From assembly GCF_002135375.1 (NCBI RefSeq), contig NZ_NEGH01000010.1:101298-165297 (forward strand): a stretch of 64,000 nucleotides of DNA, written 5' to 3'. A program made the position numbers and the translations under genes. The notes under the pieces are model-generated. The model was not told the DNA's origin. It saw only the letters and a list, made by a program, of their open reading frames with translations, and ran no database searches. This DNA is from Acinetobacter sp. ANC 4558 (GTDB taxonomy: Bacteria > Pseudomonadota > Gammaproteobacteria > Pseudomonadales > Moraxellaceae). Positions 48,484 through 57,506 of this stretch are shown in pieces (the stretch's first letter is position 1; each line of letters begins with the position of its first letter).

Positions 48484-48510
48484 TAAAAGCCCCAGCGATT
48501 AGGGCTTTTA
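48484..48510. terminator. Terminator of ychF
   Basis: Nine-base-pair stem TAAAAGCCC/GGGCTTTTA with a nine-base loop. It is T-rich on both strands and lies 17 bp after the ychF stop. Confidence 0.85.
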
Positions 48511-48526
48511 CTTTTACATATACGAC

Positions 48527-49618
48527 TTAAACGTTAAAGCGGAAATGTAAAACATCACCATCTTGAATAATATACGTTTTACCTTCTAAACGCCATTTTC
48601 CTGCTTCTTTCGCACCCGCTTCACCGTTGTATTGGACAAAATCTTCATAGGCAATACATTCTGCACGAATAAAGCCTTTTTCAAAATCAGTGTGAATGAC
48701 ACCTGCACCCTGTGGCGCTGTTGCACCAACTTTAACAGTCCATGCACGTACTTCTTGTACACCAGCAGTGAAGTAAGTTTGTAAACCTAAAAGACTATAA
48801 CCTGCACGAATAACGACATTAAGACCGGGTTCTGCCATACCTAAAGCATCTAAGAATTCTGCACGGTCTTCATCTTCAAGGAGTGAAATTTCAGCTTCAA
48901 TTTGGTTACAAAGTGGAACGACAATAGCATTTTCTGATGCCGCTAAATCGCGTACTGCATCTAGATGCGGATTATTTTCAAAACCATCTTCAGCGACATT
49001 CGCAATGTACATTGTTGGTTTTAATGTAAGTAAACCGAAACCACGAACTAATTTGCGTTCATCGTCATCTAAATCTGCAGCGCGAGCAGGTTTACCTTCA
49101 TCAAGAAGTGGCAAAATTTTATCTAATACCGCTTTGGTTGAAATGGCTTCTTTATCACCACTTTTTGCAGATTTTGCTAAACGGGTGATTGCTTTACTTA
49201 CCGTTTCTAAATCTGCAAGTGCAAGTTCTGTATTAATTGTTGCGATATCATCTAAAGGATCAATTTTGCCATTCACATGGATGACATTTTCATCTTCAAA
49301 GCAACGAACCACGTGAGCAATAGCATCTGTTTCACGAATATTTGCGAGGAATTGGTTACCTAAACCTTCACCTTTAGAAGCACCAGCGACTAAACCAGCA
49401 ATGTCTACGAATTCCATTGTCGTTGGTACAACACGTTGTGGTTTAACAATTTCTGCTAATTTATCCATGCGTAAGTCAGGAACTGGAACAATACCAGTGT
49501 TTGGTTCAATCGTACAAAATGGGAAATTTTCAGCAGCAATAGCAGCTTTTGTCAATGCATTGAAAAGCGTAGATTTACCAACGTTTGGTAGACCAACAAT
49601 ACCACAATTAAAACCCAT
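48527..49618 (-). CDS. ychF: Ribosome-binding ATPase YchF (OLA1 family)
   Basis: A 363-residue protein, the normal YchF length. Walker A is GLPNVGKST (Lys15), switch II is [22 protein letters not shown], and the base-specificity motif reads NVAED instead of the GTPase NKxD, which explains its preference for ATP. The C-terminal TGS domain ends [26 protein letters not shown]. YchF binds ribosomes and takes part in stress responses. I use the ATG at 49618 ([14 protein letters not shown]), with GAG eight bases before it; an ATG four codons upstream is in frame. Confidence 0.95.
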   Translation of the reverse strand: MGFNCGIVGLPNVGKSTLFNALTKAAIAAENFPFCTIEPNTGIVPVPDLRMDKLAEIVKPQRVVPTTMEFVDIAGLVAGASKGEGLGNQFLANIRETDAIAHVVRCFEDENVIHVNGKIDPLDDIATINTELALADLETVSKAITRLAKSAKSGDKEAISTKAVLDKILPLLDEGKPARAADLDDDERKLVRGFGLLTLKPTMYIANVAEDGFENNPHLDAVRDLAASENAIVVPLCNQIEAEISLLEDEDRAEFLDALGMAEPGLNVVIRAGYSLLGLQTYFTAGVQEVRAWTVKVGATAPQGAGVIHTDFEKGFIRAECIAYEDFVQYNGEAGAKEAGKWRLEGKTYIIQDGDVLHFRFNV

Positions 49619-49785
49619 GAAATGACTCACAAAGTGTTATATAAAAATTATGGGTGATTTTACATGAAAGCCGTGACAAAGTCAGGTCTAAGCATTTAAG
49701 TTTCGTGCGAATGCAATATCGAGATTTAAATGAGATGGGTGAAATATCAAATACAGCTCAAATTTAAAGTCATTGTTTATTTATA

Positions 49786-49814
49786 CATAGCTACAACGTT
49801 ATGTTGTAACTATG
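49786..49814. other. Hairpin downstream of the sulfur operon
   Basis: Twelve-position inverted repeat CATAGCTACAAC/GTTGTAACTATG with one mismatch and a five-base loop, 35 bp after the second metI stop. There is no strong T run; it may mark the end of the sulfur transcript. Confidence 0.45.
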
Positions 49815-49849
49815 TTTATTTCAGATTTTTTGTATAGTAATTATATGTT

Positions 49850-50509
49850 TTAAACTTTTCGTTTATCCAAATGCGCAGAAAAAGTATCTCCAATTGCTTG
49901 CACAAACATGACTAATACAACTAAAACTAAAATCACTGCAAGCATAATTTGCATATCGAAACGTTGATAACCATAGCGATAGGCAATATCTCCCAAACCA
50001 CCTGCACCAATTGCGCCAGCAATTGCTGATGAGTTAATCATGGTCACTAAGGTTACGGTAAATCCAGCTACAATTCCTGACAATGCTTCAGGCAATAGAA
50101 CATGCCATACGATTTGTTTGCGGTTACAACCAATTGCTTGAGCCGCTTCAATTAAGCCCGTGTCCACTTCTCTTAAACTTACTTCTGCAATGCGAGCAAA
50201 GAAAGGGGTTGCAGCAATTGTTAAAGGCACGATCGCTGCCCAAACACCATAACTTGTACCGACAATGAGTCGTGTAAAGGGAATAAGGGCAACCATTAAA
50301 ATTAAAAATGGAACAGAACGTGTAATATTAACGATCCAACCTAATGTTTGATTAATTCCTTTAGAGGGATAAATGCCATGTGCAGAAGTACAAACAAAAA
50401 TAATAGCCAGTGGTAAGCCAATAATAAAAGCAAAAAAAGCTGAAACACCGACCATAAGTAAGGTATCAATTGTACCTGTTATCAGTAAATCAATGAGTTG
50501 GTTGTACAT
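49850..50509 (-). CDS. MetI-type ABC permease of the sulfur cluster
   Basis: A 219-residue inner-membrane permease of the MetI group. The EAA loop is EAAQAIGCNRKQIVWHVLLPEALSGIV, and the diagnostic segment SSAIAGAIGAGGLGDIAYRYGYQRFD follows. The start is the ATG at 50509, preceded by GAGG; this gives a 20-base overlap with the ATPase gene upstream. It is clearly related to the metI at 29513-30208, but its operon carries sulfur-source oxidases, so the cargo may be methionine, its oxidised forms or another organosulfur compound. Confidence 0.88.
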   Translation of the reverse strand: MYNQLIDLLITGTIDTLLMVGVSAFFAFIIGLPLAIIFVCTSAHGIYPSKGINQTLGWIVNITRSVPFLILMVALIPFTRLIVGTSYGVWAAIVPLTIAATPFFARIAEVSLREVDTGLIEAAQAIGCNRKQIVWHVLLPEALSGIVAGFTVTLVTMINSSAIAGAIGAGGLGDIAYRYGYQRFDMQIMLAVILVLVVLVMFVQAIGDTFSAHLDKRKV

Positions 50510-51557
50510 AGCCAAGGACCTCAATTTGTGCAATATGGTGTTTAAGTTTATCGCTGATGAGATGAATATCTAGCTGAGGATTATTGACAGAAACAATTAA
50601 AGAACCAATTAAATGTCCTTGAATGGAATCAATATGACTTTGATAAAGATGAACAGATTGGTCAAAGGCAGCGAAGATTTCTTTTAAATTGGGTGATTGA
50701 TCGATTTGTGCTTCATATCGAAGTTTTAAAATAATTTGACTGTTTTCTTGCGCAATAGGGTGGAGATCAAACGGTAAATCAAGCTGTTCGAGATTTAATA
50801 ATTCACGAGTAATCTTTTGTTGGGGTTGAGAAAATACAGACCATACAGGACCAGATTCTACAATCTCACCTTTATCAATAACCACGACTTGATCACAAAT
50901 CTCACGAATCACCTGCATTTCATGTGTAATTAAAACAATGGTTATCCCTAATTTTTGGTTAATCTCTTTAAGTAAAGATAAAATAACGGAGGTACTTTCA
51001 GGGTCTAGAGCAGAAGTTGCTTCATCGCATAGTAAAATTTCTGGGCGATGGACTAAAGCACGTGCAATACCAACGCGCTGTTTTTGTCCACCTGAAAGCT
51101 GAGAAGGATAGTGATCTGCTTTATTGTCTAGACCAACCAATGCTAAAACTTCATTTACACGTTGTTGTATATCTTGCTTAGAATGATTTGAAATTTTTAA
51201 AGGTAAAGCGACGTTTTCCCAAACTGTTTTCGATGACATTAAATTAAAATGCTGAAAGATCATCCCAATACGTTGACGTAATGCAATTAAATCTGCGTGA
51301 GATAGACGAGAAAGTTCATCCTTGTGAATATGAATAGAGCCATCAGAAATACGTTCTAGACCATTTAAAGTTCGAATTAAGGAGGATTTACCTGCACCAC
51401 TTTTACCAATAATGCCAAAAACTTTTCCCACGGGAATATCGAGATTAATGTCTTTTAGTGCGTGAACTTGTGTCTCTTGCACTTGATAATATTTATTTAA
51501 ATTACGAATTGTAATATGCGGTACAGCGAAATCAATTTGAGAATTAAAGCTAACCAT
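50490..51557 (-). CDS. MetN-type ABC ATPase of the sulfur cluster
   Basis: A 355-residue ABC ATPase with Walker A GKSGAGKSS, signature LSGGQKQRV and Walker B ILLCDEATSALDP. A C-terminal NIL-like domain (from about residue 265) suggests feedback by a bound ligand, as in MetN. I set the start at the ATG at 51557, where AAGGAG sits seven bases upstream; an upstream in-frame start has no such support. Compared with the metN at 30205, the N-terminus is about 15 residues longer. It overlaps the permease gene by 20 bases and lies 11 bp after a binding-protein gene. Confidence 0.9.
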   Translation of the reverse strand: MVSFNSQIDFAVPHITIRNLNKYYQVQETQVHALKDINLDIPVGKVFGIIGKSGAGKSSLIRTLNGLERISDGSIHIHKDELSRLSHADLIALRQRIGMIFQHFNLMSSKTVWENVALPLKISNHSKQDIQQRVNEVLALVGLDNKADHYPSQLSGGQKQRVGIARALVHRPEILLCDEATSALDPESTSVILSLLKEINQKLGITIVLITHEMQVIREICDQVVVIDKGEIVESGPVWSVFSQPQQKITRELLNLEQLDLPFDLHPIAQENSQIILKLRYEAQIDQSPNLKEIFAAFDQSVHLYQSHIDSIQGHLIGSLIVSVNNPQLDIHLISDKLKHHIAQIEVLGYVQPTH

Positions 51558-51568
51558 TGTATTTCTCC

Positions 51569-52405
51569 TTACTTCCAACCTTCAAACCATAGACCCTGAC
51601 CAAAATCTTTATCTAAAATTGTTCGCACTTTTTCAGAGTTTTGGAAAGTTTGTACGAATGTTTCAAGTTTCTTATCTTGATCTTGGTAGTCTTTACGGGT
51701 CACAAAAAGAATGGCAAATTTTTTATTCACAGGATCGATAAATAATGCTGAATTTGGATCAGCGACTTTTGCCAATTTTAAGTAATGTGGAAAGCCTAAA
51801 ATTAAATCTGCTTCGTGATATGCATGAGCCGTTTGAGGTCCTTCAACTTCAATTAGTTTAAGATTTTTAGGGTTGCTGGTAATATCTTCTAAAGTGGTTA
51901 ATTCATTGTTAACATCTTTCACAGAGAGTAAACCTGCACGAGCTAAAAGTGTTAAGCCACGTGAAAGATTAACAGGATCACTTGGTACAACCACTTTGGC
52001 GTTATTTGGAATATCTTTTAAAGATGAATGTTTTTTTGAATATAAACCAACATGACTGCCTGAACCTTTAGCAAATGGATGTAAGTCGTAACCTGTTTCC
52101 CGAATGGCATTGGCCAAAAATACACTTTGTTGGAAAAAGTTAGCATCTATATCGCCATTTTGCACAGCAACATTAGGCGCTTGCCAATCTGAAAACTCAA
52201 TCAATTTGACATCAATTCCTTTGGCTTTCACTTCTTTTGCGACGCTTGCAAGTAGTTCAGCATAAGGTGGGCTAATTCCAATTTTAAGAACATTTGTCTG
52301 TGTTTGGTGGGTGAGCAAACGATAGCCCACCAAACCTGCAACAATGGCAACAGCAACAACTGAAATCGTGATTAATTTATGATTTTTTCTTTTCAAAAAT
52401 GACAT
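51569..52405 (-). CDS. MetQ/NlpA-type binding protein with N-terminal membrane anchor (copy 1)
   Basis: A 278-residue MetQ-family binding protein. The family order is visible: VLKIGISPPYAELLASVAKEVKAKGIDVKLIEFSDWQAPNVAVQNGDIDANFFQ, then VVVPSDPVNLSRGLTLLARAGLL and LIEVEGPQTAHAYHEADLILGFPHYLKLA. Unlike MetQ at 31636, the N-terminus (residues 11-29) is a hydrophobic helix after a basic start with no lipobox cysteine, so it is either anchored by that helix or released. It is a close paralog of the next gene upstream, 3 bp apart, so two binding proteins feed one MetNI pair. Confidence 0.86.
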   Translation of the reverse strand: MSFLKRKNHKLITISVVAVAIVAGLVGYRLLTHQTQTNVLKIGISPPYAELLASVAKEVKAKGIDVKLIEFSDWQAPNVAVQNGDIDANFFQQSVFLANAIRETGYDLHPFAKGSGSHVGLYSKKHSSLKDIPNNAKVVVPSDPVNLSRGLTLLARAGLLSVKDVNNELTTLEDITSNPKNLKLIEVEGPQTAHAYHEADLILGFPHYLKLAKVADPNSALFIDPVNKKFAILFVTRKDYQDQDKKLETFVQTFQNSEKVRTILDKDFGQGLWFEGWK

Positions 52406-52408
52406 ACC

Positions 52409-53266
52409 TTAATCCTTTGTCCAGCCTTTAAACCAAAGGTTTTCACCAATTTCATCATCTAATTGTTGTTTAACTTTGTCAGAATTTTGGTAAATATCGA
52501 TAAACTTTTTCAATTGCTCAGCGCGTTCTGGAGATTTCGTTTCATAGTCATCGCGAACTACAAATAAAATAGCGTAGTGTTTATTATTTGTTTCACTTAA
52601 AACTAATGCATCATTTGGATCAATGGTTTGTGCTAAGCGAAGATACATGGGATAGCTAAAAACCAGATCTGCATCATCCACTGCACGTGCGGTCTGAGGT
52701 CCTTCAACTTCGATAAAGTTTAATTTTTTTGGATTGCTGATAATATCTTGTAAATTGGATAAATGATTCTGTGGATCTTTTAAACCAATCAAATCAGCTT
52801 GTTGCAGTAAAAGTAAGGCACGACCTTGATTTACTGGATCATTAGGAATTACGACACGTGCACCATTTGGTAGATCCTGAATTGATTTATATTTTTTTGA
52901 ATATAACCCTACACGTGTACCAGCACCCGCAGCAAATGATTTTAATTTAAAATTCGTTTCTTTAATCGCATTCGTTAAAAAAGGCTGATGTTGAAAATAG
53001 TTAGCATCAATATCACCATGATTTAGCGTAATATTTGGCGTATTCCAATCTGAAAATTCAACTAATTTAACATGAATTCCTTGTGCTTTTGCTTCCTCGG
53101 CTGCAACCTGTAGTTGTTTTGCAAATGGTGGACTAATTCCAATAACAAGTTCATCCGAGCCTGATTTTTTCTGTGTAGACCAAGCAATTAAACCTGCAAT
53201 GACTGCAATGACAATAATGCCTAGCACAATAAATTTTGTTTTCGATTTTTTAACAGCAGTTGTCAT
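52409..53266 (-). CDS. MetQ/NlpA-type binding protein with N-terminal membrane anchor (copy 2)
   Basis: A 285-residue paralog of the gene at 51569-52405; the two share long stretches such as KLIEFSDW/KLVEFSDW, NGDIDANFFQ/HGDIDANYFQ and EVEGPQTA. The N-terminus has a basic start and a single hydrophobic helix (about residues 12-30) without a lipobox cysteine. It presumably captures a sulfur compound outside the inner membrane for the MetN/MetI pair of this operon. It lies 23 bp after the LLM monooxygenase gene. The tandem copies look like a local duplication with divergence, perhaps to widen ligand range. Confidence 0.86.
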   Translation of the reverse strand: MTTAVKKSKTKFIVLGIIVIAVIAGLIAWSTQKKSGSDELVIGISPPFAKQLQVAAEEAKAQGIHVKLVEFSDWNTPNITLNHGDIDANYFQHQPFLTNAIKETNFKLKSFAAGAGTRVGLYSKKYKSIQDLPNGARVVIPNDPVNQGRALLLLQQADLIGLKDPQNHLSNLQDIISNPKKLNFIEVEGPQTARAVDDADLVFSYPMYLRLAQTIDPNDALVLSETNNKHYAILFVVRDDYETKSPERAEQLKKFIDIYQNSDKVKQQLDDEIGENLWFKGWTKD

Positions 53267-53289
53267 AATTTTTCCCGACCTATTGTTGA

Positions 53290-54702
53290 TTAAGCGGTAT
53301 GTGTATTAAAAGAAGAGTTGTCTAAAGTTTGGGTACGCTGATGACATCGGAATTGTTGTACTGGATGACGTTGGGGAAGTCGATCACCCTGTTGAAACAG
53401 CTTATGACGTAAACTACCAGAGCTGTATTCAGTTTTATAACGACCGCGTTGCTGTAACTCTGGAATGACATAACGAATAAAATCATGATGTGATTCTGGT
53501 GCGACTGTTCGGGTGAGGTTAAAACCATCAATGCCGGTATCATCTATAAAATCAATGAGTTGCTGGGCAATAGAAGCCCCACTACCGATAAAGAGTGGAT
53601 AACGACCACCTAAGGCGTGTTGATTTTTGAGATCAGCAATCGTAATTTTATTTTCTTTAAATCGATTGTTTACCGATACAATGCTATTACTTTGTTTATA
53701 AGGGATGGTGTCCTCATCTTTGAATTGAGCTAAATCAAAGCCAATAGAACTTGAAAAATGCGCAATTCCTGCCTCTGGACTTGCATAATTTAAATATTCT
53801 TGTAGCTTTTCTTGTGCAAGCTCATCGGTTTCAGCACTAATGACTGAGATACCCACCAATATTTTAATATCATCCGCTTGACGTCCTTGCATAACAGCTT
53901 GTGCACGAATTTTATCTACTTGGGCTTTGACTTTTTTAGGTTTATCTGCACCGATAAACATCGCTTCGGCATGTTTTGTTGCAAATTCAGATCCTTTCGG
54001 AGATGCACCTGCTTGGAATAAAACGGGTGTACGTTGAATCGAAGGAGAGACTTGAAAAACGCCTTGGCTTTGATAAAATTTTCCATGATGTTCAACGGTG
54101 TGTACTTTATGGGGCTGGGTAAAAATGCGATTGATCTTATCTATAATCACTGCATCATCTTCCCAAGAACCTTCCCAAAATTTATAACTTAGTTCAAGAA
54201 ACTCTTCAGCTTGTTCATAACGTAGATCATGGTCTTTTAAGCCATTTTGCCCTACAAGTTTTGCAGCGCTGTCTAAATAACCCGTCACAATATTCCATCC
54301 AATACGTCCTTGCGTGAGATGGTCTAAACTTGCAAATCGACGGGCAAATTGATACGGAGATTCATAGCTTAAATTGACGGTGACTCCAAAACCTAGATGT
54401 TGTGTCACAGCTGCCATTGCAGACACTAAAGTACTTGGATCATGGCTTGGAAGTTGAATGGATTCTTTCAAGGTTAAGTCAATACCGTTTTGATATACAT
54501 CATAAACACCTGTAATATCTGCAATAAATAAACCGTCAAAGAGACCTTTTTCTAACGTTTGGGCAAGTTCAGTCCAATAATTAAGTTGATTAAAACGATA
54601 AGACTCATCACGCGGATGTGCCCATAGTCCATGATTAATATGACCCACACTATTCATATCAAAAGCATTGAGAATAATTTTTTTGGGTTGGACATGAGTC
54701 AT
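53290..54702 (-). CDS. FMN-dependent LLM monooxygenase, NtaA/SnaA/DszA type
   Basis: A 470-residue luciferase-like monooxygenase. The start KKIILNAFDMNSVGHINHGLWAHPRDES and the segments LFIADITGVYDVYQ, FGVTVNLSYESPYQFARRFASLDHLTQGRIGWNIVTGYLDSAAK and PVLFQAGASPKGSEFATKHAEAMFIG are typical of the NtaA/SnaA/DszA group, which uses reduced FMN from a partner reductase. Members split sulfonates, sulfones or aminocarboxylates. Given SfnB-like neighbours and MetNIQ-like transport, release of sulfur from an organosulfur compound is likely. The C-terminus is His/Gln-rich. No flavin reductase gene is in the cluster. It overlaps the upstream gene by one base (TAATG). Confidence 0.87.
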   Translation of the reverse strand: MTHVQPKKIILNAFDMNSVGHINHGLWAHPRDESYRFNQLNYWTELAQTLEKGLFDGLFIADITGVYDVYQNGIDLTLKESIQLPSHDPSTLVSAMAAVTQHLGFGVTVNLSYESPYQFARRFASLDHLTQGRIGWNIVTGYLDSAAKLVGQNGLKDHDLRYEQAEEFLELSYKFWEGSWEDDAVIIDKINRIFTQPHKVHTVEHHGKFYQSQGVFQVSPSIQRTPVLFQAGASPKGSEFATKHAEAMFIGADKPKKVKAQVDKIRAQAVMQGRQADDIKILVGISVISAETDELAQEKLQEYLNYASPEAGIAHFSSSIGFDLAQFKDEDTIPYKQSNSIVSVNNRFKENKITIADLKNQHALGGRYPLFIGSGASIAQQLIDFIDDTGIDGFNLTRTVAPESHHDFIRYVIPELQQRGRYKTEYSSGSLRHKLFQQGDRLPQRHPVQQFRCHQRTQTLDNSSFNTHTA

Positions 54703-55925
54703 TACAATGTACCTCTGCGTGGTGGAAGCACACCATTTAAAATATAATTAGCAATAAAGAAATATTTCCAGCGTGCGGCATCATGTAGGGTATGTGTGCG
54801 TGCATTACGCCAAAATCGATCTAAGCCATCGATGCGCTGACTACCACGACTCCCAGCCAGTTCTATGAGTTTTGAGGATGCTTTGAGTGCAACATCAGTG
54901 CTTAAAGCACGAACTTTTGCAACATCAATAGAGGCTTTAGCAATATTTTCTATTGTTGGGTGTGGTTTTGCTTCATCAATTGATTGAGCTGCACGTTTTA
55001 ATAAGGCTTCTGTTGCTTGAACATCTACCACAATTCGGCCTAATTCAAATAAAGTGAGAGGGTCTTGTGTGGCATGCTCCACACCTGCATCAATCCATGC
55101 ACGCGCACTGCGAACCCTGCTTAATGTTTCTTCAAAGGCTGCTCGGGCAATGCCAGTTTCAATGGCAGCATGAATAATTTGTGCAAAAGGACCAATCAGT
55201 GTGGGCTGACTAAACCCAATATCGAAAGGGATAACATCTTCAAGATTGACATGGACATCTTCAAATTTAACGGTACCACTTCCTGTTGTTTTCTGACCAA
55301 AACCTGTCCAATCATCTTTGATGACTACACCAACAGACTCACGTGGAATAAATGCTAAAAATTCGCGTTCATTTTCATCCTTAACTAAGGTTGGAATACG
55401 ATGGGCAAAAATACTTCCTGTGCAATAAAACTTTTCACCATTGACGATATAGCCTTGTTCAGTTTTTCGAATGATCGTTTGTTTTAGATGAGCGGCTTTT
55501 GTTTTAAATTCAGCTAATGCATTTCCAAAGCGTGCACCTTTTAAAACCTCTGCATATAGCGTTTGCTTTTGTGCTTCTGAACCAGTATTTCGAAGCACTT
55601 CGAGTGCATAAAAATGGTTTTGCGGAATTTGACCTAAAGAACCATCAGCACCACTAATTAGAGCAATAATTTTTGCCAAGGTATGGGTAGAAACATCTGC
55701 TCCGCCGTATTGTTTTGGAATCGTAATTCCCCATAAGCCAGATTGACTAAATGCTTCAACTTCTTCAAAAGGAAGAATACGTTCAGCATCACGCTGAATA
55801 GCATGTAGTTTAAATTGTTCAGCTAAGTTTTGTGCAATCGCGAGTGCTTCATCATCATTTTGAATAATGTGTGCAGATGTCGTTGCTTGTACATTAAATT
55901 GATTTAGATTTTGATAAAAAGTCAT
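54702..55925 (-). CDS. SfnB-like acyl-CoA dehydrogenase-fold oxidoreductase (copy 1)
   Basis: A 407-residue flavoprotein of the acyl-CoA dehydrogenase fold, in the SfnB/DszC-like branch used in sulfur acquisition. Visible segments are LPFEEVEAFSQSGLWGITIPKQYGGADVSTHTLAKIIALISGADGSLGQIPQNHF, VNGEKFYCTGSIFAHRIPTLV, DDWTGFGQKTTGSGTVKFEDVHV and the C-terminal GSRGSQRIDGLDRFWRNARTHTLHDAARWK. The last phrase is characteristic of this monooxygenase-like group and replaces the usual catalytic glutamate region. I use the ATG at 55925, where AAGGAG is six bases upstream. It lies 10 bp after its paralog and overlaps the LLM gene by one base. Confidence 0.87.
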   Translation of the reverse strand: MTFYQNLNQFNVQATTSAHIIQNDDEALAIAQNLAEQFKLHAIQRDAERILPFEEVEAFSQSGLWGITIPKQYGGADVSTHTLAKIIALISGADGSLGQIPQNHFYALEVLRNTGSEAQKQTLYAEVLKGARFGNALAEFKTKAAHLKQTIIRKTEQGYIVNGEKFYCTGSIFAHRIPTLVKDENEREFLAFIPRESVGVVIKDDWTGFGQKTTGSGTVKFEDVHVNLEDVIPFDIGFSQPTLIGPFAQIIHAAIETGIARAAFEETLSRVRSARAWIDAGVEHATQDPLTLFELGRIVVDVQATEALLKRAAQSIDEAKPHPTIENIAKASIDVAKVRALSTDVALKASSKLIELAGSRGSQRIDGLDRFWRNARTHTLHDAARWKYFFIANYILNGVLPPRRGTL

Positions 55926-55935
55926 GATGTACTCC

Positions 55936-57138
55936 TTAAATCCAAGCGTGTTTTGCAGGAGCTTTTTGATTGAGATAATACTCACCAAGCGCATGTAGTT
56001 TCCAACGCACTGGGTCATGTAAGGTATGCACGCGTGCATTGCGCCAATGTTGATCCAAATTTAGTTGTTGTAGGCTGGCTCTGCTACCACCAAGCTCAAT
56101 GAGTTTTTCAGAAATGTGTAGGGCAGCATCGTTGGCATAGACTTTAGCAGCTGCGACCAAAATAGATGCTTTAGCAATGTGTTGTTCTGTAATGTTTGAA
56201 TATTGATCGAGCTCATCTAAATATTCTGCGGCTTCGTCTAATAAAAGAATTGCGGCATCTAAAAGGATATTTAATTTTCCAACCTCTTGTAAAATATAGT
56301 GTTCCTGACTTGCTAGTTCTACGCCAGAGTCAAGTACAGGTCGTGCTTTACGAATGGTTTCTAAGGTGTCAGAAAATGCAGCTTCAGCAATGCCAACATC
56401 AATGGCTGTTTGCAGCAACTGAGAGAATGCACCACGATAGTTGGGTTGTACGTGAGTATTCCGCTCATCTAAAATCAATAAAGGATTAACCAAAACCTGA
56501 TTGAGTTTTACCGTACCACTTGACGTCGTACGCTGACCAAAACCATCCCAATCATCGATAACCTCTATTCCAGCAGAATCTTTTGCAACGATTACGAGTA
56601 CGGTATGACCTTCTGGATGAAGTGCTTTAATCGCAAGCCAATCTGCGAAACTACTGCCTGTAGAATAAAATTTTTCACCATTTAAAAAATATTGATCATT
56701 TTCAAAGGTTAGCGTGGTGTTTAATGTTGTAATGCTTTTGGTATAGCGCTCTGGTCCGCCATTAGCTAAGCGTTTTCCATTTAATATTTCATTAAAAATA
56801 AACGTTTTTTGTTCTTCAGTGCCAATAATGCTGATCAGATGAAGCAAAGCAATTTGATTTTGTGGAATTTGACCTACACATGCATCTGCTTTATTGATGA
56901 TACGAAATACATGAGCAAGTGTTTTGTTTGAAACAAAAGCACCGCCATACGCTTTAGGAATACGAATTCCACCTAAACCGCGTTGGCTAAATAACTCAAT
57001 CTCTGCGAAGGGCAATAAATGTTCTTGATCACGTTGGTTTCGTCCTTCTAAAACGAAGTCTGCAACTTGATATGCTGCATTAATAGCTTCTTGATCATTT
57101 TCAATGACCTGTATATTTTTCTTATTTAAACGATACAT
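55936..57138 (-). CDS. SfnB-like acyl-CoA dehydrogenase-fold oxidoreductase (copy 2)
   Basis: A 400-residue paralog of the gene at 54702-55925 with the same segment order (LPFAEIELFSQRGLGGIRIPKAYGGAFVSNKTLAHVFRIINKAD, NGEKFYSTGSSFADWLAIK, DDWDGFGQRTTSSGTVKL, GGSRASLQQLNLDQHWRNARVHTLHDPVRWK). It is the first gene of the sulfur operon. I take the ATG at 57138; a GTG four codons upstream is in frame, and neither has a strong ribosome binding site. The two copies are clearly different, so the duplication is old or they act on different substrates, possibly successive oxidations. Confidence 0.86.
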   Translation of the reverse strand: MYRLNKKNIQVIENDQEAINAAYQVADFVLEGRNQRDQEHLLPFAEIELFSQRGLGGIRIPKAYGGAFVSNKTLAHVFRIINKADACVGQIPQNQIALLHLISIIGTEEQKTFIFNEILNGKRLANGGPERYTKSITTLNTTLTFENDQYFLNGEKFYSTGSSFADWLAIKALHPEGHTVLVIVAKDSAGIEVIDDWDGFGQRTTSSGTVKLNQVLVNPLLILDERNTHVQPNYRGAFSQLLQTAIDVGIAEAAFSDTLETIRKARPVLDSGVELASQEHYILQEVGKLNILLDAAILLLDEAAEYLDELDQYSNITEQHIAKASILVAAAKVYANDAALHISEKLIELGGSRASLQQLNLDQHWRNARVHTLHDPVRWKLHALGEYYLNQKAPAKHAWI

Positions 57139-57506
57139 AGCAAGTGACACATTAAAATAGTTATGTCTAAGCTATCGAGCTTTAAGTGAATTTTTAAATT
57201 AAGGATTTTTATTTAGTTATCAAAAAGTATGAATAGTAGAAAAAGATATTAATTAATATGAATATATAATATACTAACCTATTGTTATTTATTAATATAA
57301 TATAAATACTTATGCATATAATGATGTAATAATGCTCTAAGATATCAGTTTTTAAGATATACAAGCTAAAAAATGATATAAAAGCAAATCCCATGATGAG
57401 GGAGATTTAATGTTTTTAACATTTGGATTTATTAAACTGATGAATCAAGATATTTAGTTTAAAAGAAGATATACATTTGGGAATATCCCGATAAGGCAGA
57501 TTATTT
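57139..57506. other. Divergent promoter region between the sulfur operon and GST gene
   Basis: About 370 bp, extremely AT-rich from 57200 to 57320. It must carry the promoter of the minus-strand sulfur operon and that of the plus-strand GST gene. An 11-base perfect palindrome GGGAATATCCC lies at 57479-57489, just before the GST ribosome binding site. No recognised regulator site is seen. Confidence 0.5.

Noticed and set aside
54702..57138. The two acyl-CoA dehydrogenase-like genes as fatty-acid oxidation enzymes
   Set aside because: Their C-terminal phrases and their neighbours (LLM monooxygenase, MetNIQ-like transport) fit the SfnB/DszC sulfur branch, and no thiolase or hydratase genes are nearby.
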